A stretch of DNA of 64,000 nt from JAYQKL01 sp049890195. GTDB lineage: Bacteria; Pseudomonadota; Alphaproteobacteria; RS24. Below are positions 8,117 through 16,856 of this stretch, one piece after another. The stretch is taken from the NCBI GenBank assembly GCA_049890195.1, contig JBMHBY010000003.1:1-64000 (forward strand), written 5' to 3'. Within the stretch, counting starts at the first letter, position 1. Each line of letters starts with the position of its first letter. Below the pieces are notes generated by a model. The model saw only the letters and a program-made list of their open reading frames with translations. It had not been told where the DNA came from and did not search any database. A program made the position numbers and the translations under genes.

Positions 8117-8896
8117 ATGAGCACACAAAAACCAGTTTGCCTGGTCATCGGCGCCGGTGCCGGCATTGGCGGCAATGTCGGCAGGAAATTCGCACTCAAC
8201 GGTTATCATGCAGTGCTCGCACGGCGTAGCGACCAGGACGGCCTGGACGCACTCGTGGCGGACATAGAGTCAGCCGGAGGCAGTGCAACCGGACATTTGT
8301 TGAATGTCGTCGAGGAGGACAGCATTGAAAACCTTGTCGCTGATATTGAGAAGACCATTGGCCCGATAGAGGTGGTTTTGTTCAACCTCGGCGCCCAAAT
8401 CGGCAACCGGTCACTGGATGACACATCCGTCAAAACCTTCACGCTGGGGTGGCAAATGGCAACTCTGGCCTTGTTCCGGCTGGCCAAGGCGGTGTTGCCG
8501 TCCATGGTGGCCCGCGGCGGCGGCACTGTGCTGGTCACATCAGCAACAGCGTCGGTGCGCGGCAATGCCGGTCAACACTCCCATGCCGCAGCCATGGGGG
8601 CGCGGCGGATGCTGTGCCAGACATTGAATGCCGAATATGCCGCCCAAAACATTCATGTCGCACATATACTGGTGGACGGCGCGGTGGACGCGCCCGATAC
8701 GCTCGGCAAAATGCTTGGCCCGGATATGTTTCAGAAATTGCGCGAAAGCCGCGGGCTTGAGCATGACGGCTTATTGCTGCCGAAGAAAATGGCGGAAACC
8801 TATTTCCATATCGCCCAGCAGCACCGCTCCGCCTGGACCCATGAATTGGATCTGCGGGCCTATTCAGATCTGGCCTGGTGGAACCATGCCCCATAA
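8117..8896 (+). CDS. SDR-fold protein with substituted catalytic Tyr and Lys
   Basis: A 259-residue Rossmann-fold protein of the short-chain dehydrogenase family. The nucleotide-binding turn GAGAGIGG is at residues 12-19, NLG replaces NAG near residue 90, and the active-site serine region TSATAS is at 141-146. Where YxxxK is expected, the sequence reads H156-AAA-M160, so both the proton donor and the lysine are missing. It may be non-catalytic, use other residues, or belong to a divergent subgroup. It is in an operon between the CoA transferase and a TauD-like dioxygenase, with short gaps on both sides. Confidence 0.85.
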   Translation: MSTQKPVCLVIGAGAGIGGNVGRKFALNGYHAVLARRSDQDGLDALVADIESAGGSATGHLLNVVEEDSIENLVADIEKTIGPIEVVLFNLGAQIGNRSLDDTSVKTFTLGWQMATLALFRLAKAVLPSMVARGGGTVLVTSATASVRGNAGQHSHAAAMGARRMLCQTLNAEYAAQNIHVAHILVDGAVDAPDTLGKMLGPDMFQKLRESRGLEHDGLLLPKKMAETYFHIAQQHRSAWTHELDLRAYSDLAWWNHAP

Positions 8897-8917
8897 AGGA
8901 AAACTCTGGAGGAGAAC

Positions 8918-9766
8918 ATGACCCTGACTGTCACCCCAACCGGCGCGGCCTGCGGCGCCCATGTTACCGGCCTTGACCTGACCCAGGACATCTCGACTGA
9001 TCTGGCGGCTGAATTGCGGGCGCATTGGCTGGAACACAAAGTGCTGGCCTTTCCAGACCAACCGTTGAGCAATCACGACCTTGAGCGCTTTACACTGGCG
9101 TTCGGCGCCTTCGGAGAGGATCCGTTTTTCGGTCACATTGACGGCCATGAACACATCGCCGCCATATCGCGCCGGGCCGATGAAAAAGCCCCCATCTTTG
9201 CTGAGTTTTTTCATTCCGACTGGAGCTTCATGGACATTCCACCGGCCGGCACCTGCCTGTTCGGCATCACCATTCCGCCGGTTGGCGGCGACACGCTGTT
9301 TGCCGACCAGGTTGCCGCCTATGAGCGCCTGCCCGATGCCCTTCGTGATAAGGCCGACACCTTGATGGCCGTCCATTCGGCCGAATTGGGATACGCCCCC
9401 AATGGTGCCTATGGGGATAATGAGGGAGAACGTGACCGCTCCATGAACATAATCTTTAGCGAAAACGCCCGGGAAAAACGCGAGCACCCATTCGTGCGCA
9501 CGCATCATGAAACAGGCAAAAAGGCCCTGTTTTCCTCACCCGCCTATATTCAAGCCTTTGCCGGTTATGAAAAGGAGGAAAGCGATGCTTTGCTGATCGA
9601 GTTTTACGGCTGGCAAAGCGATGAAAGCCTTGTCTATTCGCACAAATGGGAAAAAAACATGCTGGTCATGTGGGACAACCGCTCTGTGCTGCACGCCGCC
9701 ACCGGTGGTTATGATGGCCATGACCGCCTGCTGCACCGCACGACGATCGCCGACACACGGTTTTAG
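8918..9766 (+). CDS. TauD/TfdA-family 2-oxoglutarate-dependent dioxygenase
   Basis: A 282-residue Fe(II)/2-oxoglutarate oxygenase. The metal ligands are H99-x-D101 (FFHSDWSF) and the distal His of WDNRSVLHAA, and the Arg in RLLHRTTI would bind 2-oxoglutarate. GGAGGAG lies 5 bases before the ATG. Relatives cleave sulfonates (TauD), aryloxyalkanoates (TfdA) and sulfate esters. It is the fourth gene of the 6283-9766 operon, which suggests attack on a C-H next to a leaving group after or before CoA chemistry. Confidence 0.92.
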   Translation: MTLTVTPTGAACGAHVTGLDLTQDISTDLAAELRAHWLEHKVLAFPDQPLSNHDLERFTLAFGAFGEDPFFGHIDGHEHIAAISRRADEKAPIFAEFFHSDWSFMDIPPAGTCLFGITIPPVGGDTLFADQVAAYERLPDALRDKADTLMAVHSAELGYAPNGAYGDNEGERDRSMNIIFSENAREKREHPFVRTHHETGKKALFSSPAYIQAFAGYEKEESDALLIEFYGWQSDESLVYSHKWEKNMLVMWDNRSVLHAATGGYDGHDRLLHRTTIADTRF

Positions 9767-9894
9767 ACGCCGCCGCAACTTTTATGCATCTGGAGTTTGT
9801 CATCACCCAACTCCATGCTACAGTTTTGGGATTGAATTGGCCGAAATCAAATCAAAGAGCCAATTTCAAAAAAATTTATGCGGAGGGTTGGAAA

Positions 9895-10836
9895 ATGTCA
9901 GCAACGGAATTGGTGAAGACACAGTTCAGCAAAAAATCAACAGCCGAAGATGTCACTGAAGGCGTCGATTTGTCAGGCAAAACCATTCTTGTCACCGGGG
10001 TCGCCTCAGGCCTTGGTCAGGAGTCGATGCGTGTTCTGGCGTTGCGCGGTGCGCATGTGCTGGGTCTCGACCGCACCTTGGAAGCCGCTAAAGCCGCCTG
10101 TGAAGGTGTGTCAGGAAAGGCAACCCCGTTTGAATGCGACCTGGCGGACCCGGAGTCCATTGTCGCCTGCACCAATGCCATATCCGAGCAGTTTAAGTCC
10201 CTTGATGTCATTCTCACCAATGCCGGGATTATGTGCCCGCCTTATACGGTCGTGGACAAATACACTGAGCCGCTTGAAATCCAGTTTGCGGTCAACTTCC
10301 TTGGTCATTTCATTCTGTTGAACCGGTTGATGCCTTTGGTCGAGGCCGCTCCATCCGGCCGGCTGGCGATTGTCGCCAGTGAGGGATACACCACCGCACC
10401 GCGCAAAACCGGCATCGCCTTTGAGGATCTGAGCTTCTCCAACGGCTATGACGCCTTGACCGCCTATGGCCACTCCAAGCTCGCCTCCATGCTGTTCAGC
10501 AAGGAATTGGCACGCCGCTATCAGGGGACAAACATCACCGCCAACTCCATTCACCCCGGCGTGATCCGGACCAATCTGGCGAGTGACACGGAGAGTTTCA
10601 AAGTCAAACTTATCTCCATGTTCGCCGGGCCGTGGACGCGCACCATTGCGCAAGGGGCAGCCACCCATTGCTTTGTCTCAGCCAATCCAGCCTTGGATGG
10701 TGTGAGTGGTGGACATTTTGCCGACAGCAACCAGAAGGAGCCGAAAGATCATCCACTGGTCAACGACATGGAACTGGCCGGAAAGCTTTGGGATAAGGCG
10801 ACGGAACTGGCAAAAGGGTATTTGCTGAACCAGTAA
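9895..10836 (+). CDS. Short-chain dehydrogenase/reductase (retinol-dehydrogenase-like)
   Basis: A 313-residue SDR with an intact catalytic set: TGVASGLG nucleotide-binding motif near residue 30, NAG (TNAGIMCPP), and YGHSK (TAYGHSKLAS). The longer open frame begins at 9784, but GGAGGG seven bases before ATG 9895 marks the start. The layout with an extended C-terminal tail resembles WW-domain-oxidoreductase and retinol-dehydrogenase relatives, which oxidise lipophilic alcohols. A 128-base gap separates it from the dioxygenase, so it may have its own promoter. Confidence 0.9.
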   Translation: MSATELVKTQFSKKSTAEDVTEGVDLSGKTILVTGVASGLGQESMRVLALRGAHVLGLDRTLEAAKAACEGVSGKATPFECDLADPESIVACTNAISEQFKSLDVILTNAGIMCPPYTVVDKYTEPLEIQFAVNFLGHFILLNRLMPLVEAAPSGRLAIVASEGYTTAPRKTGIAFEDLSFSNGYDALTAYGHSKLASMLFSKELARRYQGTNITANSIHPGVIRTNLASDTESFKVKLISMFAGPWTRTIAQGAATHCFVSANPALDGVSGGHFADSNQKEPKDHPLVNDMELAGKLWDKATELAKGYLLNQ

Positions 10837-10880
10837 TCACACCTGAAGCCGTTGCTTGACGCTTAATCCGGGGCCGCCCC

Positions 10881-12161
10881 ATGACCAACACCGCACAAAC
10901 CCGTGTTCGCATTCACAAAGCCCGCCATTATGCGTTGGGTGTGCTGGTCGCCGTTTACACGTTCAACTTCATCGACCGGCAGATTTTGTCGATTCTGATT
11001 GAACCGGTCAAGGCCGATTTGGGTCTGTCCGACACCGCCATGGGGCTTTTGACGGGTTTTGCCTTTGCCGCTTTTTATGTGACGCTGGGCATTCCGATCG
11101 CCCGCTTTGCCGACCGCGCCAACCGCCGCAATTTGATTGCCGGCGCCATTTCCATCTGGAGCCTGTTTACGGCATTGTCAGGGCTGGCGCAGAATTTCTG
11201 GCACCTGCTGATTGCGCGTATCGGGGTCGGGGTCGGTGAAGCCGGCTGCTCGCCGCCTGCCCATTCAATGATTGCCGATTATTATCCGGCCGACCAGCGG
11301 GCCACAGCACTTGGCATTTATTCGCTCGGCATTCCGTTCGGCATCATGTTCGGCCTGTTCGCCGGCGGCTGGATCAATGAGTTTTTCGGCTGGCGCATGG
11401 CTTTCTTTGTGGTCGGGCTGCCGGGGCTTTTGCTGGCGCTTCTGGTGCGCTTCACCCTGACCGAGCCGCCGCGCGGCATGGCGGAAGGGCGCACCGACAA
11501 GGGTGAACAGCCCGGTGTCCTGGAGACACTCAACTATTTGTGGCAAAAAAAATCCTTCCGCCATATGTCGTTCGCAGCCGGACTGGCCGCTTTTGTCGGC
11601 TATGGCTTCATCACCTGGGCGCCGGCCTTTCTGATCCGGTCTTTCGGCATGAGCACCGGCGAGGTCGGCACCTGGTTCGGGCTTATTCTCGGCATTCCCG
11701 GCGGCATCGGCATCGCGCTAGGCGGCTATCTGGCCGACAAGACGGGGGCCAAAGACCCCAAATGGTATCTCTGGACAACAGCTCTGGCCCTGCTGGTCAT
11801 CTGTCCGTTGAATGTCATTGTGTTTCTGGCAACCGACTCCGTGACGGCGTTGATTGCCATGATCATCCCCGTTCTGCTGAGTAATTTCTATCAGGCGACA
11901 ACCTTCAGCCAGACACAGGGCATATCCGAGCTGCGTATGCGGGCCATGGCGGCGGGGATTTTGCTGTTCATCATGAACATTATCGGGTTGGGGCTAGGCC
12001 CTCAGCTGGTCGGCCTGGTTTCCGATCTGCTGAAAGACACGTACGGCACGGAAAGCCTCCGCTATGCCCTGCTGATCTGCGGCTTGGCGAATCTGTGGGC
12101 GGCAGTGCATTACTTCATTGCCGGGCGGCATCTGAAAAATGACCTGGTGACTGAGGGCTGA
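10881..12161 (+). CDS. MFS transporter
   Basis: A 426-residue, 12-helix major facilitator. FNFIDRQILSILIEPVKADLGLSD in helix 1 and the motif-A-like loop GIPIARFADRANRRNLI between helices 2 and 3 are typical of the spinster-like/anion-symporter branch often found with aromatic and organic-acid catabolism. It follows the SDR gene by 44 bases and may be cotranscribed. Uptake of the cluster's substrate is a reasonable inference. Confidence 0.9.
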   Translation: MTNTAQTRVRIHKARHYALGVLVAVYTFNFIDRQILSILIEPVKADLGLSDTAMGLLTGFAFAAFYVTLGIPIARFADRANRRNLIAGAISIWSLFTALSGLAQNFWHLLIARIGVGVGEAGCSPPAHSMIADYYPADQRATALGIYSLGIPFGIMFGLFAGGWINEFFGWRMAFFVVGLPGLLLALLVRFTLTEPPRGMAEGRTDKGEQPGVLETLNYLWQKKSFRHMSFAAGLAAFVGYGFITWAPAFLIRSFGMSTGEVGTWFGLILGIPGGIGIALGGYLADKTGAKDPKWYLWTTALALLVICPLNVIVFLATDSVTALIAMIIPVLLSNFYQATTFSQTQGISELRMRAMAAGILLFIMNIIGLGLGPQLVGLVSDLLKDTYGTESLRYALLICGLANLWAAVHYFIAGRHLKNDLVTEG

Positions 12162-12244
12162 CACCTTCCGCCTCAGCCCCTTCGAACAACCCATACACAC
12201 ACCACACGGGCAAACGTCACAGGAGAAAAAATTATTTTTCTGTT

Positions 12245-12297
12245 GTAATTGATAATCATTCTCAGTATATATGCACATGATAATGATTATTAACAAG
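12245..12297. promoter_or_regulatory. Two Fur boxes upstream of the TonB receptor
   Basis: Two matches to the 19-bp Fur consensus lie just before the receptor start: 12245-12263 (core GATAATCATTCTC) and 12279-12297 (core GATAATGATTAT), each matching about 14-15 of 19 positions. Adjacent Fur boxes indicate iron-repressed transcription of the receptor at 12308. Confidence 0.8.
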
Positions 12298-12307
12298 GTC
12301 TGCCGTA

Positions 12308-14368
12308 ATGATACAAATAAGAACGGCCCGATTATGGGTGTTGGCTGGATTCATTCTTTTGAAGCCGGATTTGGCGCAAAGCCTGGATGAAATTGTTGTA
12401 GAAGGTCAATATTTATACACCGATCAGGTGAATGCACTGAAAACACCGGTGCCGATTCTTGATGTGCCGCAAAGCTTGTCAATCATCACCGGAGCAGAAA
12501 TCAAAATGCGCGGCTTCCGGGAGCTTGCCGATATTGTCCGCTACACGCCGGGCGTCAACACCTCACAGGGCGAAGGCCACCGGGATGCAATTGTCTTCCG
12601 TGGTGTCCGCTCCACGGCTGATTTCTATCTGGATGGCGTGCGCGATGATGTCCAATATTACCGCTCGCTGTACAATCTGGAGCAGGTTGAAATCCTGCGC
12701 GGTCCGAACGCCCTGCTGTTCGGGCGCGGCGGCACCGGCGGCATTGTCAACCGGGTGACCAAAAAGGCTGTTCTCGGCGACCGTTTCGGCAGCTTTGACG
12801 CCGGTGTGGACACATTCGGCGCCTTTGATCTGGCGGTTGACTACAATGTCGCCACCGGGGACGATTCCGCTTTCCGGATCAATGTCCACGCTGACTCGCT
12901 CGACAATGACAGGGACTTCTACGACGGCGACCGCTACGGCATCAACCCGACTTTGAAAGTCAATTTGGGCGAGGATACGAACCTCGACCTTTCCTATGAA
13001 TATGCTGACCATGAGCGTTTCATTGACCGCGGGATCCCGACACTGAACGGCCGCCCGGTTGAGGCGCTGAAGGATATCGTATTCGGGACCGCAGACATCA
13101 ACACCACCTCGTTGGAGGCACATATCCTGCGCGGTATGGTGAGCCACAAATTCTCTGACGGCATGAAAGGGAACCTGACGGTTCAATATGCTGACTATGA
13201 CAAACGCTACCGCAACCTTTACGCCGCCAATTATGACGGCACGCATGTCACATTGGACGGCTATGATGACCCGACACAGCGTGAAAACCTGACCATCTCA
13301 GGCAATCTGGTCAGCGAATTCGAAACCGGCTCCATGAACCACACCCTGTTGCTGGGTCTGGAATATATCGACACGCAGTCCAAGAACCTGCGCACCAACA
13401 CCCTCTTCTCCTCCTCAAGTGATGACCAGGAGGTTTTCAGTGTCTCCCGACCGCTGGACATCAGCACCAATGCCGATGGGGTCGCCACAACGGTTGACTT
13501 CACCACTGACCTGAACAACCAGACCAAAACGGACATTCAGGTCACATCCTTCCTGATTCAGGATCAGATTGACGTGACGGAGAAGCTCAAAGTCATGCTT
13601 GGCGGCCGTTTTGACGGTTTTGACATTCAGGTGGATGACATCAAAAATGCATCATCCGAAAGCCGCAAAGATGAGGAATTCTCTCCCCGCGCCGGCCTGA
13701 TTTACAAACCGCAGGAGAATGTGTCCCTCTATGCCAGCTACAGCGAGAGCTTCCTGCCGCGCTCGGGTGAACAATTCAAAAGCCTGTCAGCCTCCAGCGC
13801 ACGTCTTGACCCGGATGTCTATGAAAACCGGGAAATTGGCGTCAAATGGGACATCACCCCTGATTTCAGCTTCACGGTCAGCTATTTTGACAGCGAGCAG
13901 ACGCGCGCGGCGCGTGACAGCATCACCGGCGAGCAGTATGAGGTTGTCGGCCTGCAGGTTGACGGCTTTGAGCTGGAGTTCAAGGGGCAGATCACGGACC
14001 AGTTCTCATTGACGGGGAGTTACAGCAATCTGGACGGCAAAACCGGCAGCGGCGGGCAACCGCGTGAAATTCCGGAGTCAACCTACGCATTGTGGGGCAC
14101 CTATGAGGCCAATGACAGGTTCGGATTGGGCTTGGGCGTGACCTATCAGGGTGAGTCAAACATCGGAAACAACAACCCGTCACGGGTTCTTCCGGATTTC
14201 ACCCGCATTGACCTTGCGGCCTACTATCACCTGTCAGAGGACACAACCGTTCAGCTGAATGTCGAAAACCTGACCGATGAGCTGTATTTCCCGCATTCAC
14301 ACAGCAGCCATCAGGTGACCGTCGGCGACCCTCTGAATGCACGCCTGTCCGTGAGCAGAGAATTCTGA
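12308..14368 (+). CDS. TonB-dependent siderophore receptor
   Basis: A 686-residue outer-membrane receptor. An N-terminal signal peptide ends near residue 24. A plug domain follows, with VPQSLSIITGAEIKMRGF and VEILRGPNALLFGRGGTGGIVNRVTK, then a 22-strand barrel ending in the C-terminal SREF, with the aromatic last residue needed for outer-membrane assembly. The plug sequence is typical of the siderophore (FhuA/FecA-type) branch. Tandem Fur boxes support ferric-siderophore uptake. No siderophore biosynthesis or ABC permease genes are nearby. The ligand is unknown. Confidence 0.93.
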   Translation: MIQIRTARLWVLAGFILLKPDLAQSLDEIVVEGQYLYTDQVNALKTPVPILDVPQSLSIITGAEIKMRGFRELADIVRYTPGVNTSQGEGHRDAIVFRGVRSTADFYLDGVRDDVQYYRSLYNLEQVEILRGPNALLFGRGGTGGIVNRVTKKAVLGDRFGSFDAGVDTFGAFDLAVDYNVATGDDSAFRINVHADSLDNDRDFYDGDRYGINPTLKVNLGEDTNLDLSYEYADHERFIDRGIPTLNGRPVEALKDIVFGTADINTTSLEAHILRGMVSHKFSDGMKGNLTVQYADYDKRYRNLYAANYDGTHVTLDGYDDPTQRENLTISGNLVSEFETGSMNHTLLLGLEYIDTQSKNLRTNTLFSSSSDDQEVFSVSRPLDISTNADGVATTVDFTTDLNNQTKTDIQVTSFLIQDQIDVTEKLKVMLGGRFDGFDIQVDDIKNASSESRKDEEFSPRAGLIYKPQENVSLYASYSESFLPRSGEQFKSLSASSARLDPDVYENREIGVKWDITPDFSFTVSYFDSEQTRAARDSITGEQYEVVGLQVDGFELEFKGQITDQFSLTGSYSNLDGKTGSGGQPREIPESTYALWGTYEANDRFGLGLGVTYQGESNIGNNNPSRVLPDFTRIDLAAYYHLSEDTTVQLNVENLTDELYFPHSHSSHQVTVGDPLNARLSVSREF

Positions 14369-14408
14369 TCTGTTTACTTTCATCCGCTCACCCCTATGAG
14401 CCGAAAAT

Positions 14409-14438
14409 CCATGCCTGTCCTTTCAGGGCATGGCTTTT
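14409..14438 (+). terminator. Rho-independent terminator after the TonB receptor
   Basis: The hairpin CCATGCC...GGCATGG (arms 14409-14415 and 14427-14433) is followed by CTTTTC. It sits 40 bases after the receptor stop and just before the 3' end of the convergent monooxygenase gene. Confidence 0.65.
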
Positions 14439-15643
14439 CATTTCATGGCTGTCACGTCATATCCGTACAGCCAGGCAAACCGGCGGTCGATTATCGCCGG
14501 GCTGAGTTTGCCGGCCAGCCACATCGGCCCGTAAGTGGCAAGCCGACCGGCCAAGGCACGGCGGTGAAACAATCCGGCATTGGCGCGGGCCGCCGCCTGC
14601 ACCTTTGATGTGCGCGGGTGCCTGAGCCTTTCATAAGCAGCCAAGGCGGCCGGAATGTCTGCATGACGGCTCATGCTGTCGGCGAGCACATAGGCATCCT
14701 CCAAGGCCTGCACCGCGCCCTGCGCCATGAAGGGCAGCATCGGGTGACAGGCATCACCCAGCAGCGCGACCCGCCCGTCTTGCCATGTGTCCAGTGGCGC
14801 GCGGTCAAACAACCCCCACTGATAATGCGTGTCCGCCTGTTCGATCAAACCCGTCACCGCAGGATGCCAGCCGGCAAAATCCGCCAGCGCCTCGGCGCGG
14901 GTGCCCTGCGCCGTCCAGCTTTCCTCGCGCCAGTCTTTACGCTCAACCACGCCGACAAAATTCGCCAATTCCCCCCCGCGCAGACGGTAGGTCACGGCGT
15001 GTCGGCCTGCCCCGACCCAGACACAGGCGGTCGGCGGGGGCGGTGTGGTAAGGCGGTCCATCGGCACGACCATCCGCCATGCCACATGTCCGGTGAACCG
15101 CGGCGCCGCGACACCCAACATCTGGGCCCGGACATCGGATTTCAGCCCGTCTGCCCCAATTAGAACATCACCGGACACCGTTTCACCGCTGGCCAGCGTC
15201 ACCTGCACGTCACCTGTATCCTGTTGATGGGTGACGACCTGTGCCCCGGTTCTGAGTGCACCGGGCTGGCGCTCGGACAGGGCCTGCGCCAGAACAGACA
15301 CCAGATCGGCGCGGTGGAGGTGCAGATAGGGTGCGCCATAGCGGCTTGGATAATCCGTCATCGGATTGGTGAAAATCACGCGCCCGCTTTTCCCGAACCG
15401 CATCTGGCCGGCCTCAGGCCGGCAGGCCAATGCCGCAGCCGCGCCCTCAAGGCCGAGGGCACGCAACACCTTCACCCCGTTCGGGCTGATCTGGATGCCG
15501 GCGCCGACATCGGCAAGGGCGTCCGCCTGTTCCAGCACCACAACCCGCCAGCCAATGCGGTCCAGACACAGCGCGGCCGCCAGCCCGCCAAGACCGGCCC
15601 CGACAATGATTGCTGTTTTATGCCCGTCCTGCATGTCAGACAT
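14438..15643 (-). CDS. FAD-dependent aromatic monooxygenase (salicylate/3-hydroxybenzoate hydroxylase type)
   Basis: A 401-residue group A flavoprotein hydroxylase. It shows the FAD motif IVGAGLGGLAAAL near the N terminus, an E after VVVLEQ for ribose binding, the DG motif IGADGLKSDVR near residue 155, and GDACHPMLPFMAQGAVQALEDA near residue 285. It would hydroxylate an aromatic acid with NAD(P)H. The open frame extends to 15808, but Met at 15643 (or 15634) fits the family start. The upstream extension carries a cysteine-rich, non-homologous stretch and was not accepted. It stands alone between convergent and divergent neighbours. Confidence 0.9.
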   Translation of the reverse strand: MSDMQDGHKTAIIVGAGLGGLAAALCLDRIGWRVVVLEQADALADVGAGIQISPNGVKVLRALGLEGAAAALACRPEAGQMRFGKSGRVIFTNPMTDYPSRYGAPYLHLHRADLVSVLAQALSERQPGALRTGAQVVTHQQDTGDVQVTLASGETVSGDVLIGADGLKSDVRAQMLGVAAPRFTGHVAWRMVVPMDRLTTPPPPTACVWVGAGRHAVTYRLRGGELANFVGVVERKDWREESWTAQGTRAEALADFAGWHPAVTGLIEQADTHYQWGLFDRAPLDTWQDGRVALLGDACHPMLPFMAQGAVQALEDAYVLADSMSRHADIPAALAAYERLRHPRTSKVQAAARANAGLFHRRALAGRLATYGPMWLAGKLSPAIIDRRFAWLYGYDVTAMK

Positions 15644-15811
15644 GGGCGGATGAGACTGTGAACATGCTGGTATCCTGATACGCTTTTCCCGACAGGGCAA
15701 ATCAAAACGCTTAATGCAAATCCCGTAGCATAACCAACAGTATTTGCAACCGGCTTTCGGCTTGCCGCAACCGGCGGCAGGGGCTATGGTTTGAGCCGCT
15801 TCCAGCACTCA

Positions 15812-15888
15812 GCGCCCGTAGCTCAGCTGGATAGAGCACTTCCCTCCTAAGGAAGGGGTCGGAGGTTCGAATCCTCCCGGGCGCGCCA
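15812..15888 (+). tRNA. tRNA-Arg(CCT)
   Basis: A complete cloverleaf: acceptor GCGCCCG/CGGGCGC, D-arm GCTC...GAGC with AGCTGGATA loop, anticodon stem CTTCC/GGAAG with loop CTCCTAA (anticodon CCT), T-arm GGAGG-TTCGAAT-CCTCC, discriminator G and encoded CCA. An unusual MuF-domain gene follows 53 bases later, so this tRNA may also be an insertion hotspot. Confidence 0.95.
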
Positions 15889-15941
15889 CCTTATCCCCGC
15901 CCCTGTTGGCGCCATTATAATGGTCCCGAGCAACAACAGGC

Positions 15942-16856
15942 ATGCGGCACCACCTGATGGACAGATCCTCCCCGGCCTATGAAAAGGCCTTCAATCATTA
16001 CCTGCGCACCGGCACGCCGGTCGCACGCACGCTGAAACAGGCGCGCCCGACCACCCATTACATTTGGCGCACCCGCCGCGACAGCCGCGTGCGCCCCAGC
16101 CATGCCGAAAATGACGGCAAAGTGTTTGCCTGGAACAACCCGCCACCCACCGGCCACCCCGGAGAGGATTATGGCTGCCGCTGCATCGCCGAGCCTTATT
16201 ACGGGGATATTCAGGAGACCTTGTCGCATATTCTACACGACATCCAGACAACCGCTCCGCGCTGGGAAAGCCATGATATGATTTGGCACTACTATACTGG
16301 TGACGGCAAAGCGGTCACCCTGCCTGAGATTGGTCATCTCCGAGAGGTTGCCACACATTGGTCATATAGGCTGAGGATACTAGACCGCTGGAGCAGACAG
16401 ATTATCGGTGAAGCAAGGAAGTCTGATGAGGGTCAATTTACAAAATCTTTTTCGCGCGACTATGGTTTCAGTGGAGTGGAATATCCCCACGGTGACGCCA
16501 GAGTCATGGGTGATTTTTCCGGAACGGTATATGAAAATAATGGCCTGCTGACCATTTCTGGCAAAACGGACTATCATTTTGTTGACAGATTTAGCGACCC
16601 AAGCAACACCAGAGAATTTGTCGCCTGGATACGTGAAAGCCCCCGCCACATACGGCGGTTGATTGAAACAGTCGCCAATTATTTCGGTCTTAGGGAAGGT
16701 GAGTTGAGCCCTTCCATCAAGATTGACCCGGATGATGTTGACAAGTGGTTTTTCCTGCTGACAGAAATTGGCGGCACCGCCTATGACATTACGGGAAGCT
16801 GGACGTCAGACCTGCGAGCTGTCATATTGAAAGACAGCAGGCGGAGCCGGTATTGA
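15942..16856 (+). CDS. Orphan MuF-domain protein, candidate polymorphic toxin
   Basis: A 304-residue protein. Residues 40-87 match the C-terminal part of phage MuF/SPP1-gp7 minor head proteins: YIWRTRRDSRVRPSH, then GKVFAWNNPPP, HPGEDYGCRC and AEPY. No other phage structural gene is nearby. The remaining 215 residues form an unrelated domain with HYYTGDGK, TISGKTDYHFVDRFSDP and GTAYDITGSW, which I cannot identify. MuF-like domains fused to C-terminal toxin domains are known. The gene is followed without a gap by a small frameshifted membrane-protein gene that could encode immunity. It lies just after tRNA-Arg(CCT), consistent with horizontal acquisition. The toxin role is inference. Confidence 0.6.
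   Translation: MRHHLMDRSSPAYEKAFNHYLRTGTPVARTLKQARPTTHYIWRTRRDSRVRPSHAENDGKVFAWNNPPPTGHPGEDYGCRCIAEPYYGDIQETLSHILHDIQTTAPRWESHDMIWHYYTGDGKAVTLPEIGHLREVATHWSYRLRILDRWSRQIIGEARKSDEGQFTKSFSRDYGFSGVEYPHGDARVMGDFSGTVYENNGLLTISGKTDYHFVDRFSDPSNTREFVAWIRESPRHIRRLIETVANYFGLREGELSPSIKIDPDDVDKWFFLLTEIGGTAYDITGSWTSDLRAVILKDSRRSRY

Noticed and set aside
12245..12297. Possible zinc (Zur) site rather than Fur
   Set aside because: Both sequences match the 19-bp Fur consensus far better, and the downstream gene is of the siderophore-receptor type.
15644..15808. N-terminal extension of the flavin monooxygenase gene
   Set aside because: The extension (Cys-rich) is not part of the family; the FAD motif sits at the usual distance from Met 15643.
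15942..16856. Remnant prophage
   Set aside because: Only a MuF motif is present; no portal, capsid, terminase or tail genes occur within the window, so a stand-alone toxin-type protein is the better reading.
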